64,000 bases of DNA from Ceratotherium simum simum (Eukaryota > Chordata > Mammalia > Perissodactyla > Rhinocerotidae). The notes below the pieces were generated by a model that was not told the origin of the DNA, ran no database searches, and saw only the letters and a program-made list of their open reading frames with translations. The stretch's first letter is position 1. Every line of letters begins with the position of its first letter. The stretch is from assembly GCF_000283155.1 (NCBI RefSeq), contig NW_004454224.1:8776702-8840701 (forward strand). Reading direction: 5' to 3'. A program made the translations under genes and the position numbers. Positions 1-10,480 of this stretch are shown piece by piece.

Positions 1-121
1 CCCGGGCCCCCGTGGGCGCCCTCCGGCTCCGGTTCCCGCCCGCTCCTTGGAATAACCCCTGAGGGTCCAGCCGTCGCCGCAAAGTTTCCCGAGGAGACCC
101 GCCTCCCCGGCCGCTGCGCAG
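1..121 (+). other. 3' part of a candidate first exon with a strong splice donor
   Basis: The segment ends in CAG|GTAAGG, with the exon boundary at 121/122, which is almost the ideal mammalian 5' splice site. It lies inside a CpG island at the window edge, as expected for a first exon at a CpG promoter. Reading frame 1 stays open across all 121 bases, while the other two meet stops near base 50-60, so it could be either coding or 5' UTR. No start codon precedes the donor within the window and the translated product matches no protein I recognise. The gene is unidentified. The downstream CpG-rich sequence would be the beginning of intron 1. Confidence 0.45.
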
Positions 122-600
122 GTAAGGAAGGATGCACGCGGCGGGGGCCGGGGTCGGCGCGTGCGGGACGGGGCGCCGGGGCCAGCGGGGCAGGGGCTGG
201 GAGTGCACGGAGGCGCCGGGGGATCCGGCTGCCCGGCTTTGCCCAGGCGCCGCGGGAGCCGCGCAGCCTTTGGGATTTGGGGTGGGGGCCCCCGAGTCGA
301 CAGCCGAGCGCAAGCGACGCTGACCCCGCCGCGGGGAGGCGCGGGGTGCGCGGCCGGCGGCTCCACTCTCCCGAGCAGAGGCTGGAAAGGGCGGGTGCTC
401 GGCCGGAGCCCCAGCCCGAGCCCTCTCTGCGCCCTCAGGGAGGCGGCCCGGCCCGCGGGGGGCGCCAGGCTGGGCTGGCCGGTTCCGGCTCTGGCCCCGC
501 ACCCGGGAACCGGAGGGCTTGGGGCGCGCGGAGAGAGGCAGCCGGCCGGCTCGGGCGCCGCGCTCCCGTCCCCACTAGCTGCGTGAGTCACGATTGAAGC
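1..600. promoter_or_regulatory. CpG island at the left edge
   Basis: CpG dinucleotides are frequent and GC content is very high up to about base 600, after which the sequence turns abruptly AT-rich and then CpG-poor. Together with the donor at 121/122 this suggests the downstream half of a CpG-island promoter whose start site lies at or left of base 1. Confidence 0.7.
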
Positions 601-680
601 GAGGTTTTATTTTTAAAACGACTTCAAGGGGGGCATAAGCTACCTCCAACTTCCCTCTCCGTGCGCGCTGTGGACTACCA
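585..680. promoter_or_regulatory. AT-rich island at the CpG-island boundary
   Basis: A sharp AT-rich patch (GGTTTTATTTTTAAAACGAC core) sits directly after the CpG island and is not a recognisable repeat. A TGAGTCA AP-1-like heptamer lies at its left edge (583-589). It may be a promoter-proximal regulatory element; this is inference from composition and motif only. Confidence 0.3.
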
Positions 681-689
681 GCCCTGTGC

Positions 690-1615
690 AGGGTAGGGGG
701 CCGGGGCAGTCATCTGGCGCTAGAACCGTGGGAGGCCGGCTGGAGGCGTGGGGCAGCAAGGTGCCACCCCCAAGCCGGAGGCCGGGCGCACACCCCTCCT
801 CTCGGGGACTGGAGGCCCAGGGGCGGAAGGCTGGGGAGTGCTGTTGCCCGGCTGCGGCGAACCGTGGTTGATCAGAGCTCTCCGAGGAGGAGAAAGTTGT
901 GGAGCAGCGACATCAGGGAGCTGCCCCAGGCTTCCAGTGCCCCTGAGGGCTGCGAGGCTCTCTGGGGTGTGTGGTTTTAAGAGAATACAGCTCTGCTGGG
1001 GTGTGCCAGGCCCCTGCGGCCCAAGCCAGACCCCTGATGTGAATAAATAAAGCCCAGGCTGGGGGCAGAGGTGGGGGGCAGCTGGGTCCTGCCCTGCCCC
1101 ACCCTGGCCCCCTGACCGCACCCTCAGGGAGGACAGAGACCAGGCGCTCCTGTTCCCTCCCCAGGTGGCTTAGGAATTGGGGAGGAGGCTGCCCGTGTGG
1201 GGGCACAGAGCCCGGCAGGATGCAGGATGCCGCTGGCCGCTGGCAGAGGGATGTGGGCTGGGGCATGCCCCTCTCTGCCCAGCAGCCGTGGGGAAGGCGG
1301 CCACGCTCAGGGGCTCCAGGCTCCGGTTTCTGGAGTGACAGCCAACTGCATCTGTTCCTGCCAGCCCCAGGAGGAGAGGGACAACATCACCTGTCAGCTG
1401 GTGCCGACTCCGTGGGCGACTGTTCAGGGCTTCCTCAGAGGTTTAAAATGGAAATGGCCTGAGCTGCTGGGGCCGGGCCCGGGGATGCTGCCCAGCTGGG
1501 CAGGCAGCGAGGGGCCCTGGGAGGTCTGAGAGGCAGGACGCAACCAGGGGCTATCGCATCCTGGTTGAAGGGCCTCAAGGGGCAGGTTTGAGAGCAGGAG
1601 AGCGGAGGGCAGATA
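690..1615. other. GC-rich unique stretch, nothing recognised
   Basis: GC-rich, mostly CpG-poor DNA without an identifiable repeat, motif cluster or credible exon. Open frames on both strands lack domain-like content. Confidence 0.5.
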
Positions 1616-1617
1616 GA

Positions 1618-1637
1618 GTGTGTGTGTGTGGGGGGGG
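1618..1637. repeat. (TG)n followed by G8
   Basis: A short TG dinucleotide run ending in a homopurine G stretch. This is a minor microsatellite. Confidence 0.8.
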
Positions 1638-1754
1638 CTACGTGTGCGCCCCCGCCCCGTGATCTCATGCAGACACAGGGCCTGGACGCTCTTCCCCAGC
1701 ATGAGCTTAACCCAGGCTCGCCCCAGGCCGCTGCAGCCTGCGGCACCCGTGCCT

Positions 1755-1868
1755 AGAGCCCGTCTGTGTGCCACCCTCTACCACTTACTGGTTGCAAGTC
1801 TCTCCGCCTCTCTGAGCCTCAGTTTCCCTTGTTGGTGAAATGGAATTGACTGTACCCACCTCCTGCGG
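1755..1868 (+). mobile_element. MIR SINE fragment
   Basis: Matches the MIR core in sense orientation: CCACTTACTGGTTGCAAGTC, then CTCTGAGCCTCAGTTTCCC and a GAAATGGAAT remnant. It is heavily diverged. Confidence 0.8.
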
Positions 1869-1879
1869 CTGAGCTTGGG

Positions 1880-2955
1880 GGAGCCGGGACTGCATTATAA
1901 AATGGGATGAGGTGGACAGATGTCCTGCTCCTGGGCTGAAGGGGTCCTCAAGGACTGAGGGCACCTGTAGAGGCCTTGGAGGGTTGGGGGGTCAGATTAC
2001 CCCCAGCCAGGGGGCTGTTGAGGACTTCAGCCTGAGGCGGACCCTCGGCAGCAGCAGGGCCCTCCCTGTGTCCCCCTCACGCCTCCTCTGAGGCCTCCCA
2101 TCGCAAGCTCCTGGGAGGTCCACCCAGCGTGTTTCCAAGGAGGCAGTGGGGACGGTGCTGCCCCCCATCGCATCACCTGCCGCCAGGGCTCTAGGGCAGG
2201 GCGTGAGCCCGCGACACTCAGCTCTGTGCAGACTGAGCCTGGTGGCTGAGCCTGTTGCCCCCTGGGTGACTCAGGCCTGCAGGCTCTGGGGACCCCCTTC
2301 CTTGCCTGCACAGGGGGATACAGCGGCTGGCCCACCCCGTGAGAATGGGAGGCACCCCGAGTGCGGGAGAGCAGGGATGAACAGTGCACAGAAAATGGGC
2401 AGGAGGTGTCTGTACTCGCCTGTAAGTTAGCTGAGAGGTGAGGAGCTCCAGGGGGACCTGAGACGGCGGGTGTCGGGGGACAGAGAGGCAGGCCTGGAAC
2501 CTCTGACTGCCCACAGAGGCCCAATGCAGTGGCAGTTGTCAAGAAGCGGCTGCCCTGGTGCAGGGGAGGATGAGGCCCCCTGGGCACAGCCCCCTTGGCC
2601 CAGTCAGGTGGCACAGAGGCAGCGGGCAGAGGCAGGGTGGGGAGCTCGGTGCTGGGTGGGGCTGCTTGGCAGGTTCTGGGCCTCTGGGAGCAGCGTGCCC
2701 CCAGCCAGGGGAAGGGGCAGATGGCACAGGAGTGGTGGTGAAGAGCAGGTGAAGGTCCTGCCTGCAGTGTGGATGGCCCCACTGTGTGTCCTCGGGGAGC
2801 TGGGGCCCTGCTGGTAGCCGTCTCCCCAGCCGGCCTTGGAGTCAGGGCTGGAAATGGCCTGATCTCAGAGACCGGGCCTGTCTAGGGCTGTGCGGGAGTC
2901 TGGCTGGGCCAGCCCTCTGCCCCATGGTCTTAGGGACTTGTGGTTCCTGGGAAGG
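1880..2955. other. GC-rich unique stretch, nothing recognised
   Basis: No repeat, splice-flanked open frame or AT-rich island stands out. A long minus-strand open frame (251 codons at 2027-2782) is low-complexity, Pro/Ser-rich and consistent with chance in GC-rich DNA. Confidence 0.5.
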
Positions 2956-2959
2956 GTCA

Positions 2960-3112
2960 CTCTGCCTGGCCTGCTGACCTCGGTCAAGCGGCTGGATCTT
3001 GTTGAGCCTCGACATTCTCACGCATGAAGTGGGGGAATAATAGTACCCACCTTGGAGGTACCCACTATGAGATGATGCGTATGCAGCTTCTAGCACAGAG
3101 TTCATGCCTAGC
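2960..3112 (+). mobile_element. MIR SINE fragment, 3' half
   Basis: Carries the MIR 3' half in sense orientation: GAATAATAGTACCCACCTTG followed by a degenerate tail ending in GCACAGAGTTCATGCCTAG. Confidence 0.75.
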
Positions 3113-3114
3113 AG

Positions 3115-4140
3115 TGTGGGGCCCCCTGTGGTCCCCACCCCTGGTTCACATTGGGCTGAGGGCTTTCAGCTTCTTCAGGCCTTGGAGCAGCAGGAAGGAC
3201 TGACCCGGCTCCCACCCCAGCCACCAAAGCCCATTCCTGGCGGGATCTCACCTGCCTGTTGGACAGGGTGTCAGCTCCAGAGCCTGGCCACAAGTGACAG
3301 CGGGAATGTCCAGGAACAACTGGGGTGAGGCTGACGGGCCTCACCTTGGGGCCTCATAGGATGGGGTGTGTGGGCTGTGAGCGAGTGTACGGGCAAGGAG
3401 GGGTGTGGGCGTGGCTGGAGTTGGGGGCTTGGGGGCTGCCCCAGGGGCACACCTCCAAGGGAGGCCTCCAGGGCTCTGGAAGCGTGGGGCTGGCTCAGGC
3501 CTCAGGCCTGCTTGCTGCCCTTGATGCATGGCCCTCTGCGTGGGTTTGGGGGCCCCTCCCCAGAACCTGGGTTCTCCCTGAGACAAAGTTCATGCCTGCT
3601 CAGGCTTGTGCCAGGGCACGAGGCAGCTGCATCCTGTCCTCTGCCCCGGGGCAGTCACCCTGAGAAGGCCGGGGTCGGGGGAGCGGACGGGATGGGCAGA
3701 GAGACGGGGGAAGGACAGTGTGACCCCAGGGTGCCCCTGCCGTGCGCCTCCGCGGGCCGGCCTGGCCTTTCCTAGCAGCAGCTGTAGCGGGAAGGGTTCC
3801 ACAGCGGCCGTGTCCATGCAGGCCTGTGTTTGCCTGAGTACGGGCGGATGCCTGTTTACCGCCGCCCGCGGCCCCCAGAGCCCGGTCGCTCCCCGGGATC
3901 AGCGGCTCTGCGGGTGATGTCAGCATGGGGGGGCCGCCACGCGCTGGGGAAGTTGTTTGCTGGATTTGCCGCAGCCCTGGGTTTTGACACTCCCACTGTG
4001 GGCTTGCGGGGGCTGCTTCCCACCCCAGTGACCGTGGGGGAGGTGGGTGGAGGATGGGGGTCAGCCCTAGGCATTGCTGCAGTGGGTGGCGGGGTGGCCC
4101 ACAAGGTGCCCTGCCCAGCACCCCTGGCTCCCTGGCTCTT
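3115..4140. other. GC-rich unique stretch, nothing recognised
   Basis: GC-rich sequence with a modest CpG-richer patch around 3660-3910. I see no repeat family, AT-rich island or credible exon. Confidence 0.5.
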
Positions 4141-4144
4141 CTGT

Positions 4145-4175
4145 CTTTCCCTCCCTCCCTCCTTCCTTCCTTTCC
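4145..4175. repeat. (CCCT/CCTT)n pyrimidine tract
   Basis: A pure pyrimidine run of CCCT then CCTT units, directly before an L2 copy in antisense. Confidence 0.8.
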
Positions 4176-4177
4176 TG

Positions 4178-4365
4178 CAAATTCATTGATTCATTGATTG
4201 ATTCATTCATTCATGAGATAGATGTTGAGCCCTGGTTATGGGCGAGGCATGGTGCTGGGCTCTGGGAGAAAAGGGGAAACGAAAGCAGCCATAAGTCCTG
4301 CCCTCAGGGAGCGTACAGGTGGGTGTGGGGTTAGACAGCAATCAGATATTTCCCCTCCCACCAGA
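4178..4365 (-). mobile_element. L2 LINE 3' end, antisense
   Basis: Begins with the ATTC-type terminal repeat of L2 read in antisense (ATTCATTGATTCATTGATTG), followed by diverged antisense L2 3' UTR words, including CTGCCCTCAGGGAGCGTACA and the AGACAGCAATCAG region. Confidence 0.8.
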
Positions 4366-4369
4366 GCCC

Positions 4370-5035
4370 TGGGCTCTGAAGGTGGGAAGGCAACCCTGTG
4401 AGGGTGGGTGACAGAGGAGCCTGTGGGGGCTGGGGGGCGGGGCTGGTGGTCCTTGAGCCAAGACACAAAGGGGGTGCAGGAGCTGGCAAGGGGAAGGGAC
4501 AGGAACGAGGGGCCTAGTGGACAGAACCAACAGAAGGGGCTGCGTGTGGATCCCTTGGCAGGTGTGAGGACCCCCATGTCCTGCAGGCATCTAGACGGTG
4601 GGTCTGTTTGGAGCCTGTGGCGTGTCTGTCTCCCTGGGTCTCTGCTGGCCTGTCCACCTCCATCTCTCAGGACTCCTGGGCTTGCCTCAAGGACCATCTG
4701 CCCAGCCCTCCTGGATGGGCCCCTGGAAGGGTGAACTTCCTAGGCCCAGGGTGTGGGGTCCCCTATTCCTGAGAGCTGAGTATCCTCCTGTATGGGTGGG
4801 CTGACCCAGCATCTGATGGGCCGGGAGGGAGAATATTGGGCTTGTTTGTGATGAGGCAATGGCCCCAGTGTAGACCGAGGGCTGCTAGTGGCAAAGGGGT
4901 TTCCTTAGAACCCCCTCCTGGCTCTGAATGTCCCCCAGCCCGGGGATGGGGCACTGGACAGAGTGGGGGCTGGGGGAAGAAGGGGGTGAAGGCCGGGTCT
5001 CCTGGAGGCACCAGGACCCAGCTGTACAGGGCTCA
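4370..5035. other. GC-rich unique stretch, nothing recognised
   Basis: No repeat, motif cluster or exon supported. Confidence 0.5.
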
Positions 5036-5040
5036 GCTAA

Positions 5041-5053
5041 CCACTAGGGGACA
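5041..5053 (+). promoter_or_regulatory. CTCF-like motif, plus orientation
   Basis: CCACTAGGGGACA fits the CTCF core CCASYAGRGGGCR with one mismatch (A for G in the GGC triplet). Occupancy cannot be judged from sequence. Confidence 0.4.
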
Positions 5054-5169
5054 CTGCCTCCCAGGCAGAGCGAGGACCCAGGCATCCGGCCGACTGGGGC
5101 CCAGGCGCTGCAGGCTGTGCCTGGCGGACTCACTGGCTGGGAGGCAGCGGCAGGGCTGTCTCGGGGATG

Positions 5170-5350
5170 GCTTTGTGCTTAATTAAAACCGGGATTAACA
5201 CTGGGGTCGCCGAGGCGCTCGTCCTGGCTCTTCCTGCCTGCATTGCTCCTGGGAAGCAGCTCTGTGGCAGGATTTTTTTTCCCTCCTCCTTCCCTCCTTC
5301 TGCCTGAATTAATCGTTGGCAGCAGATTACAACAGATTTAGCAAACTGTA
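5170..5350. promoter_or_regulatory. AT-rich island, candidate enhancer
   Basis: Contains TTAATTAA (5179-5186), GGGATTAACA, GAATTAATCG and GCAGATTACAACAGATTTAG in an otherwise GC-rich setting, with no repeat match. Such TAAT-type words are typical homeodomain targets. Conservation is untested. Confidence 0.4.
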
Positions 5351-5375
5351 AAAAAAAAAAGAGAGAGAGAGAGAG
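5350..5375. repeat. A-run followed by (GA)n
   Basis: Eleven A residues run into eight GA units at the right flank of the AT-rich island. There is no SINE body upstream, so this is a simple repeat and not a transposon tail. Confidence 0.8.
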
Positions 5376-5789
5376 CCAGGAAGAGAGAAGAGAAAGGGGA
5401 ACCGACTTGGGAAAGGAGCCGGCATTTATCTACAGAAGCAAACTGCTCCTGTGGAACGGTCCCCCACGCCCCGCCATGCCTCCACCCTCTCGGCGATGCT
5501 TGGGAAACGCTGCCTGGGAACATGTCCTCAGAAATGCCGCTGGGCGCGGGTGTCGGGATGGGCTTTTCCTGGGGGCGGCCTGCCAAGGGCTGCCTGGTGG
5601 AGGTGCAGCCTTTGGGAGCAGAGCAGAGAGCTGGGTTTTCAGGGGGCTGTGGGGGCACCCGGCCACTCTGGGGGGCAACAGGGGAGATGCCTGGCTGGTC
5701 CTGAGTGATGGGGGCGCTGGGGATGAGGGGCGGAAGCCCCGTGTGCATAGGGACGGGAGAGGGCGGGGATGTGTCTGGCTTATGCCCGT

Positions 5790-5835
5790 GGAATGGGGCC
5801 CAGCACACAGTAGGTGCTCAGGATCAGGCAGGGTG
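5790..5835 (+). mobile_element. MIR or L2 3' tail fragment
   Basis: CCAGCACACAGTAGGTGCTC followed by GTGAATGAATGATG matches the common 3' end words of L2 and MIR in sense. It is too short to assign a family. Confidence 0.6.
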
Positions 5836-5839
5836 AATG

Positions 5840-6870
5840 AATGATGAACGGATGATGAAACCGCAACTGAATGACCACTCAGGAGCTGGTGTGGGTGGCC
5901 GTGGAGGGGTCAGCCTGCCAGCTGGGCCTCCTGGGGATGAGATCCGCTGGCCTGAGCTGCCCTCAGGGGACACACCCTCCCGGTCCCGGATCCAGTGTGG
6001 ACTGAGGGTCTCTGCAGACCCTGCCCGCAGCCGCCTGCTGCCTTTTCTGGAGTGACCTGGATTTCAAACACGCTCCTCTGTGGTCAGACCTAAGGGGCCT
6101 GGTTCTGGCTCAGGGAATCTGGCTGCTGGTGCACCAGTCGCAGCCCCAGGATCCAGGAGTTTTGCTGTGGTCCTGGGGGTGCCGGTCCCAGTTAAAGCAC
6201 GGGTGGGATTCCTTGGCCCAGAGCCACCGGGCTCCTAGACTGGGCTGGGCTGCCCCTGCCCTGAGTTGGGGGTTAGGTTCACTGGGGGGCAGGGGGTTAC
6301 TCAGTCTCTCAGAGAAGCTGCCCACGGTGGGCCAGGCTGAGCTGGCCACAGAGGAGTTCTTGACGCTCCCAGTCCTGGCAGGGCCAGGTCAGGACGGGGA
6401 GACAGATCTGCATCGTGCTCACACTCCTCGCTCGCTCACACGTGCTTTCACATGCACTCACACTCCTGCACACACAGCTCACACCTCTCCCTCCTAACCT
6501 GCCCTCCCTGAGCCCCCCTGAGCTAGCTCGGAGGCGAGTGAGCCCCACATCCCATCCCTACCCCCACTCTTGGGACACTGCTGCCAGGAAGAGACTTGAG
6601 TGGCTGCTGGACCCAGAGCCAGGCTCCCTTCCTATGCAGCCCCCTGCCCGTCCTGCCCCCCAGACAGGGCTGTCTGCTGCCTGTGCACTTTCCCTGGGCC
6701 CTTCTCTGTGGAGGGGGTAGGTGCAGAGGAATGAGAAGCCAGAGTGATAGCCCCCTCCCCAAGCCCTGCTCCCGCCAGCAGGCCTGGAGATTGTCAGCCC
6801 TGCAGCCTAACCTCTGACCCCAGGGAGGGAGCCAAGTGGGCGGGCGGGCACTCGGCAGGGCCACCTGCCT
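5840..6870. other. GC-rich unique stretch with a CA-rich patch
   Basis: Apart from a degenerate CA/CACT-rich patch at 6416-6490, no repeat or exon is recognised. Confidence 0.5.
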
Positions 6871-6874
6871 GGAG

Positions 6875-6887
6875 CCAGCAGAGGGCA
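6875..6887 (+). promoter_or_regulatory. CTCF-like motif, plus orientation
   Basis: CCAGCAGAGGGCA is a full match to the CTCF core CCASYAGRGGGCR. Confidence 0.5.
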
Positions 6888-7034
6888 GGGCTGGCCCGAT
6901 GCTTGGGGTTGGCCAGAACAGAGACAGGGGTCCTAGGAGGGCGGGGGTCTTGGAAGCCCTTCCCCTCCTCACAGAGGCTGCACCCCCTCTAGATTGCCCT
7001 TCTGTCCCAGGAGAAGACCACACACTCTCCTACT

Positions 7035-7080
7035 CCCCCGTCAGAGCCTGGACTCTCTGTGCCTCAGTTTCCCCACTACT
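7035..7080 (+). mobile_element. MIR core fragment
   Basis: CTCTGTGCCTCAGTTTCCCC is the MIR core in sense. Flanks are eroded. Confidence 0.65.
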
Positions 7081-7347
7081 ACTGGCTAAGGGGTTAGACC
7101 ACAGGGCCCCAAAGGGCCCAGCAGCACCATGGCGCTGGGACCCTGAGCCCTGAGACCCCCAGGCTTGGACTATCGAGAGGGCTGGGCAGGGCTCCACCCC
7201 AGCTTCCAAGGCTTCTGCCCAATGGGTCAGCCTGGCTTGTCTTCTTCTCGCGGTGGGAGTTGGGGACAGGGCACAGGGCAGGATGTGCGCGTCCATGGCC
7301 AGGAGGAAGTCAGGGTCCACCACGAGGCAGCCAGGCTGTGGAATGAA

Positions 7348-7512
7348 GGTGCCTGGCTCGGGAGCCTGGCAGACTTGGATTCGAATCCCCCCTCTGTTAC
7401 TTATCAGCTGGGCGCCCCTGGACGCCTCACTAGCCCTCTCTGTGCCTCCGTCTCCGCACTGTGGGATGGCACGACAGAGCGCACATCCCGGGATCAGCAT
7501 GAAGACTAAATG
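7348..7512 (+). mobile_element. MIR SINE, tRNA-related part and core
   Basis: A well-preserved sense copy: GGCAGACTTGGATTCGAATC (with the B-box-like GATTCGAATCC), CTGTTACTTATCAGCTGGG, CTCTGTGCCTCCGTCTCC and the GAAGACTAAATGTGAG region. It is among the most complete 5' halves of MIR in the window. Confidence 0.85.
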
Positions 7513-7514
7513 TG

Positions 7515-8090
7515 AGTGTCCACAGAAGGGCTTCATGGGAACCAGTAGTTACTGCCCTTCGGCACAGAGGACAGGCTCCCACAGATGCCAGGCCGGGTGC
7601 TGACCCAGCCCTGGGGCCTCAAGGAGCTCAGGGCCGGGGGGGACTGCACACACTACCCTTGTGCCCCCGGGAGCGCCCACCCTCCTGGCTGGCAGGCTCT
7701 TGGGCATTTGCTGACCTCCTGACAGGCCCCCTCATTCCGCAGAGGTCGGCCCCTGAGGTAGCAGGTGGACAGATGGGGGAGGGGACCCTAGACTGCTCAG
7801 CTGTGAGAAGGGGCAGGTAGGAGTGCGGGTAACTTGGGGGATCGGGGAGAGCCGAGCCCCCGAGGGCTCTGGGAAGAGTAAGGGTTGGGGTTGCAGGATC
7901 GAGAAGGGTTAGGGGCCAAGTTGTGGAAGAGAGAGCTTGGGGCTCAAATGTCACCTTCTGCCCAGGATGGGTCCCCTGGGATGGGTCAGGCAGGACCCCC
8001 TCGGGTATTTACTGGGCACTGCCTGTGTGTCAGGCCTTGGGGTGGAAGCCAGGCCCGGGGACAGTGTGACTTGATGCCTCTACAGAGGCC
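7515..8090. other. GC-rich unique stretch, nothing recognised
   Basis: Only a short TTTACTGGGCACTGCCTGTG word resembling antisense L2/MIR near 8007 is visible. Confidence 0.5.
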
Positions 8091-8091
8091 A

Positions 8092-8272
8092 TTATGGCTG
8101 CCTTTATCAAGTGTTTGCTGTCTATGCCGCACGTCTTAGAGCACCGTGCTAAGGACTCTGCCTATGCAGGACCTTCTGGGGGCTCCACAATAACCCGTTT
8201 CACAGAACAGGAAACTGAGGCACAGACAGATCAAGTGACCGGACCAAGGTTGCACAGCCAGGACACAGCATC
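8092..8272 (-). mobile_element. MIR SINE, antisense
   Basis: Antisense MIR: a diverged TTTATCAAGTGTTTGCTG head, CACAATAACC, GAACAGGAAACTGAGGCACA and CCAAGGTTGCACAGCCAGG. Confidence 0.8.
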
Positions 8273-8334
8273 TTCCCCCTTCCCCCCAACACATGACCAC
8301 ACTGGGAGATTGTGGTCATCGTCCCGTAGTTGCT

Positions 8335-8495
8335 GACACAGACTGCACTTGCTACATGCCCGGCTGGTGGTGTTAACTGGATTAATCCCCCCAACAAGCC
8401 TCTGTGGTGGGCACTCATTCTCTTGATTTTACTGCAGGAAACTGAGACACAGCTGAAGTGACTTGTTCAGGGTCACACCCAGGAAGGGCAGCCCT
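8335..8495 (-). mobile_element. MIR SINE, antisense
   Basis: A second antisense copy next to the previous one, with CAGGAAACTGAGACACAGCT, GAAGTGACTTGTTCAGGGTC and ACACCCAGGAAGGGCAG. Confidence 0.75.
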
Positions 8496-8984
8496 CGAGG
8501 CACATTGGTTCCACCCCCGCCTGGGCCCTTACAGACGCTCTCGCAGACGGGAAACCGGGGCATAGAGATGGGGGTAACCCTGAGGTCTCCGGGGCCTCAG
8601 CTCTGGTCTCTCTCTGTGCCCCTCCCCGAGCTGGGGACCTGCCCAGGTCGGTCTGTCTCCTCTGGTCTCAGAGCCACGAGCCTCCTGGAGGGCCCCTCCC
8701 TGCCCCCTACTCCCGATGCCCCACTGTGTGCAGGGGCGGTGCTGGCCTGGACTAGTGTGACATCATTTCACATGCATGGGGTGGGGGGCGTCAGGGAGGG
8801 GCTCACAGCAGAGATGCCCTCTGAGCCCGGGAGGGAGAGGTGGCGGGGGGCCTTTCAGGAGGGGCCAGCCTCAGGGGTGGTGTGAGCGGGTCCGGCCTGC
8901 CGGGTGGAGGGCGGGCAGTCTGGGTGGTGGGAGCTGGTGCTTCCTCCCTCTGGAGCATTCTCTCCAGGCCCAGACACTGGCCTG

Positions 8985-8992
8985 TGACGTCA
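8985..8992. promoter_or_regulatory. perfect cAMP-response element
   Basis: TGACGTCA, the palindromic CREB/ATF site, continues as TGACGTCAGCA, which also fits half of a CRE-type Maf recognition element. It lies about 95 bp before an AT-rich island. Confidence 0.5.
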
Positions 8993-9084
8993 GCAGGTGG
9001 CCCAGCTGGGCCCGGCTGCCCTCGGGTGCCCCCGGGAGGAGCTGGGCGGCAGCTCGGGGGGCCCGCGGTCACCCAGCAATCTCC

Positions 9085-9270
9085 ATTAGGGCCCGGGAGC
9101 GAGTGGCTGCAGCTTCTGGAATCCTATTAAAAGCTTTTTCATTGTTCCCTGCGATATGCTCCACTCCGCCGGGACCTGGGCATGTTGATAATTTATTTGT
9201 GGAAGGGAAAGGGGGCGAAGAGCGCAAGAGAGAAGAGGAAATGTCATTATTTACTCAGCCGGCTTTCTGC
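9085..9270. promoter_or_regulatory. AT-rich island, candidate enhancer
   Basis: Unique, non-repeat sequence with CTATTAAAAGCTTTTTCATT, GTTGATAATTTATTTGTGG and GTCATTATTTACTCAGCC. TAAT, TTTAT and Forkhead-like TTATTTAC words cluster within 130 bp, in sharp contrast with GC-rich flanks. Confidence 0.5.
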
Positions 9271-9274
9271 AGCG

Positions 9275-9745
9275 TGGGCCGTCCGTGGGGCAGCTCGGGT
9301 AGGGGCGCACCATCCTCCCCCAGGTCAGGAGCTGGTGGGGGGAGCAGGGCTCTGAGCAGGCCAGGGGAGGGGGGAGGCCTTGGGGGAGATGAAGACTGCA
9401 TCCTCTGGGGGCTCTGATGGCAGTGGGGACCCCCCCAGGCCCAGACCTGCAGCTGAGGGGGCTCCCAGAAGCTTCGTTCAGCCCCAGACTCTGATGTGGA
9501 CTGGAGAGCGGGCAGAGACCTCTGGCTGGCCCGATCTGGGCATAAGTGGGGGCCGTGGCAACCTTGCTGGGTCCTGAGGGTGCAGAGAGGGGTCTCTGGG
9601 GTCGGGAGGGGGAGCTAGTTGCCAGGCGGGGTGACTGGGGGGCCCCACATCCCCACAGCCCTGGATGCCATAAAACAGGAAGAAGCCTCTGCCTCTCTTG
9701 GGGACGGGAAGGAATTCAGAGCCAACAGCAATGAAAACGGTGGCG
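9275..9745. other. GC-rich unique stretch, nothing recognised
   Basis: No repeat, island or credible exon. Confidence 0.5.
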
Positions 9746-9751
9746 ACGCCA

Positions 9752-9928
9752 GCCCCATTTCCTGAGTTCGCTCTGTGTGCTGAGTGCTGAGCGCCTCGCT
9801 TAATCCTCACAACGTCTCTGTGCAGGAACGTTCTTACTGCCTTTTTACACACGAGGAAACTGAGGCTCAGAGAGGTGACGGCATGTGCGCAAAGGCGGGG
9901 CAGAGCCACATTTGAACCCAGGGTTCTG
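9752..9928 (-). mobile_element. MIR SINE, antisense
   Basis: Antisense MIR with CTTAATCCTCACAACGTCTC, ACACACGAGGAAACTGAGGC, TCAGAGAGGTGACGG and ACATTTGAACCCAGGGTTCT. Confidence 0.85.
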
Positions 9929-10174
9929 GAAATCTCCCCTGTGCAGGGCGCAAGGCTGCCCTCCACACCCTGGGTTGTCGGGGCAGCCCCGAGCATGCGG
10001 GCTCTGGGACTAGGACCCCACAGAGGAACAGGGCCTGGACAGCTCCGCCTGGCCCGCGTCCCTGGGAAAGATGAGATGCCCCGAGGAAGTCTCCTCCATC
10101 CCCACCCCTCTCAGTCCTCCAGCACAGATACTGCCAGACGTTTAAAGAGTTCACATTTAATCAGGTGACTCACT

Positions 10175-10480
10175 GGCTCTGAGATCATCTGTGGCTCCCT
10201 ATTTCCTGAAAACTCAAGTCCAAAGCCCCTGGCCTGGCATTTCAGACCTTCCCAGCTGGGCCCTGGCCGGCCCACCAGCCTCTCCTCCAGTCCCTCCCCC
10301 ACTAGGCTTGTGGATGACACGGCTCACACCTCTGAGCCTTCAACTCTGCTGTTCCTTGTGTCTGGAAGGCCACTGTCACTCCCCACATTGGGTGCCCGCC
10401 ACCTCCTGCGTGAAGCCCTCCCTGAATGACCAGAGGAACCAGCCCTTCCTGCCTCTCATCCCCTAGCACTCGGAAGGTGT
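10175..10480 (+). mobile_element. L2 LINE 3' region
   Basis: Sense L2 3' UTR words: GTGGCTCCCTATTTCCTGAA, AAGTCCAAAGCCCCTGGCCT, CTCTGCTGTTCCTTGTGTCT, GGAAGGCCACTGTCACTCC and GTGAAGCCCTCCCTGAATGA. Confidence 0.75.

Noticed and set aside
1..121. Attempt to name the gene from the first exon
   Set aside because: 121 bases with no recognisable peptide or landmark; naming a locus would be a guess.
1040..1055. AATAAA words (here and elsewhere, e.g. 23426, 30723) as polyadenylation sites
   Set aside because: Most lie inside L2 tails or AT-rich islands without a GU-rich downstream element or an upstream terminal exon.
2027..2782. 251-codon minus-strand frame
   Set aside because: Low-complexity composition typical of stop-poor GC-rich DNA; no splice context or recognised motif.
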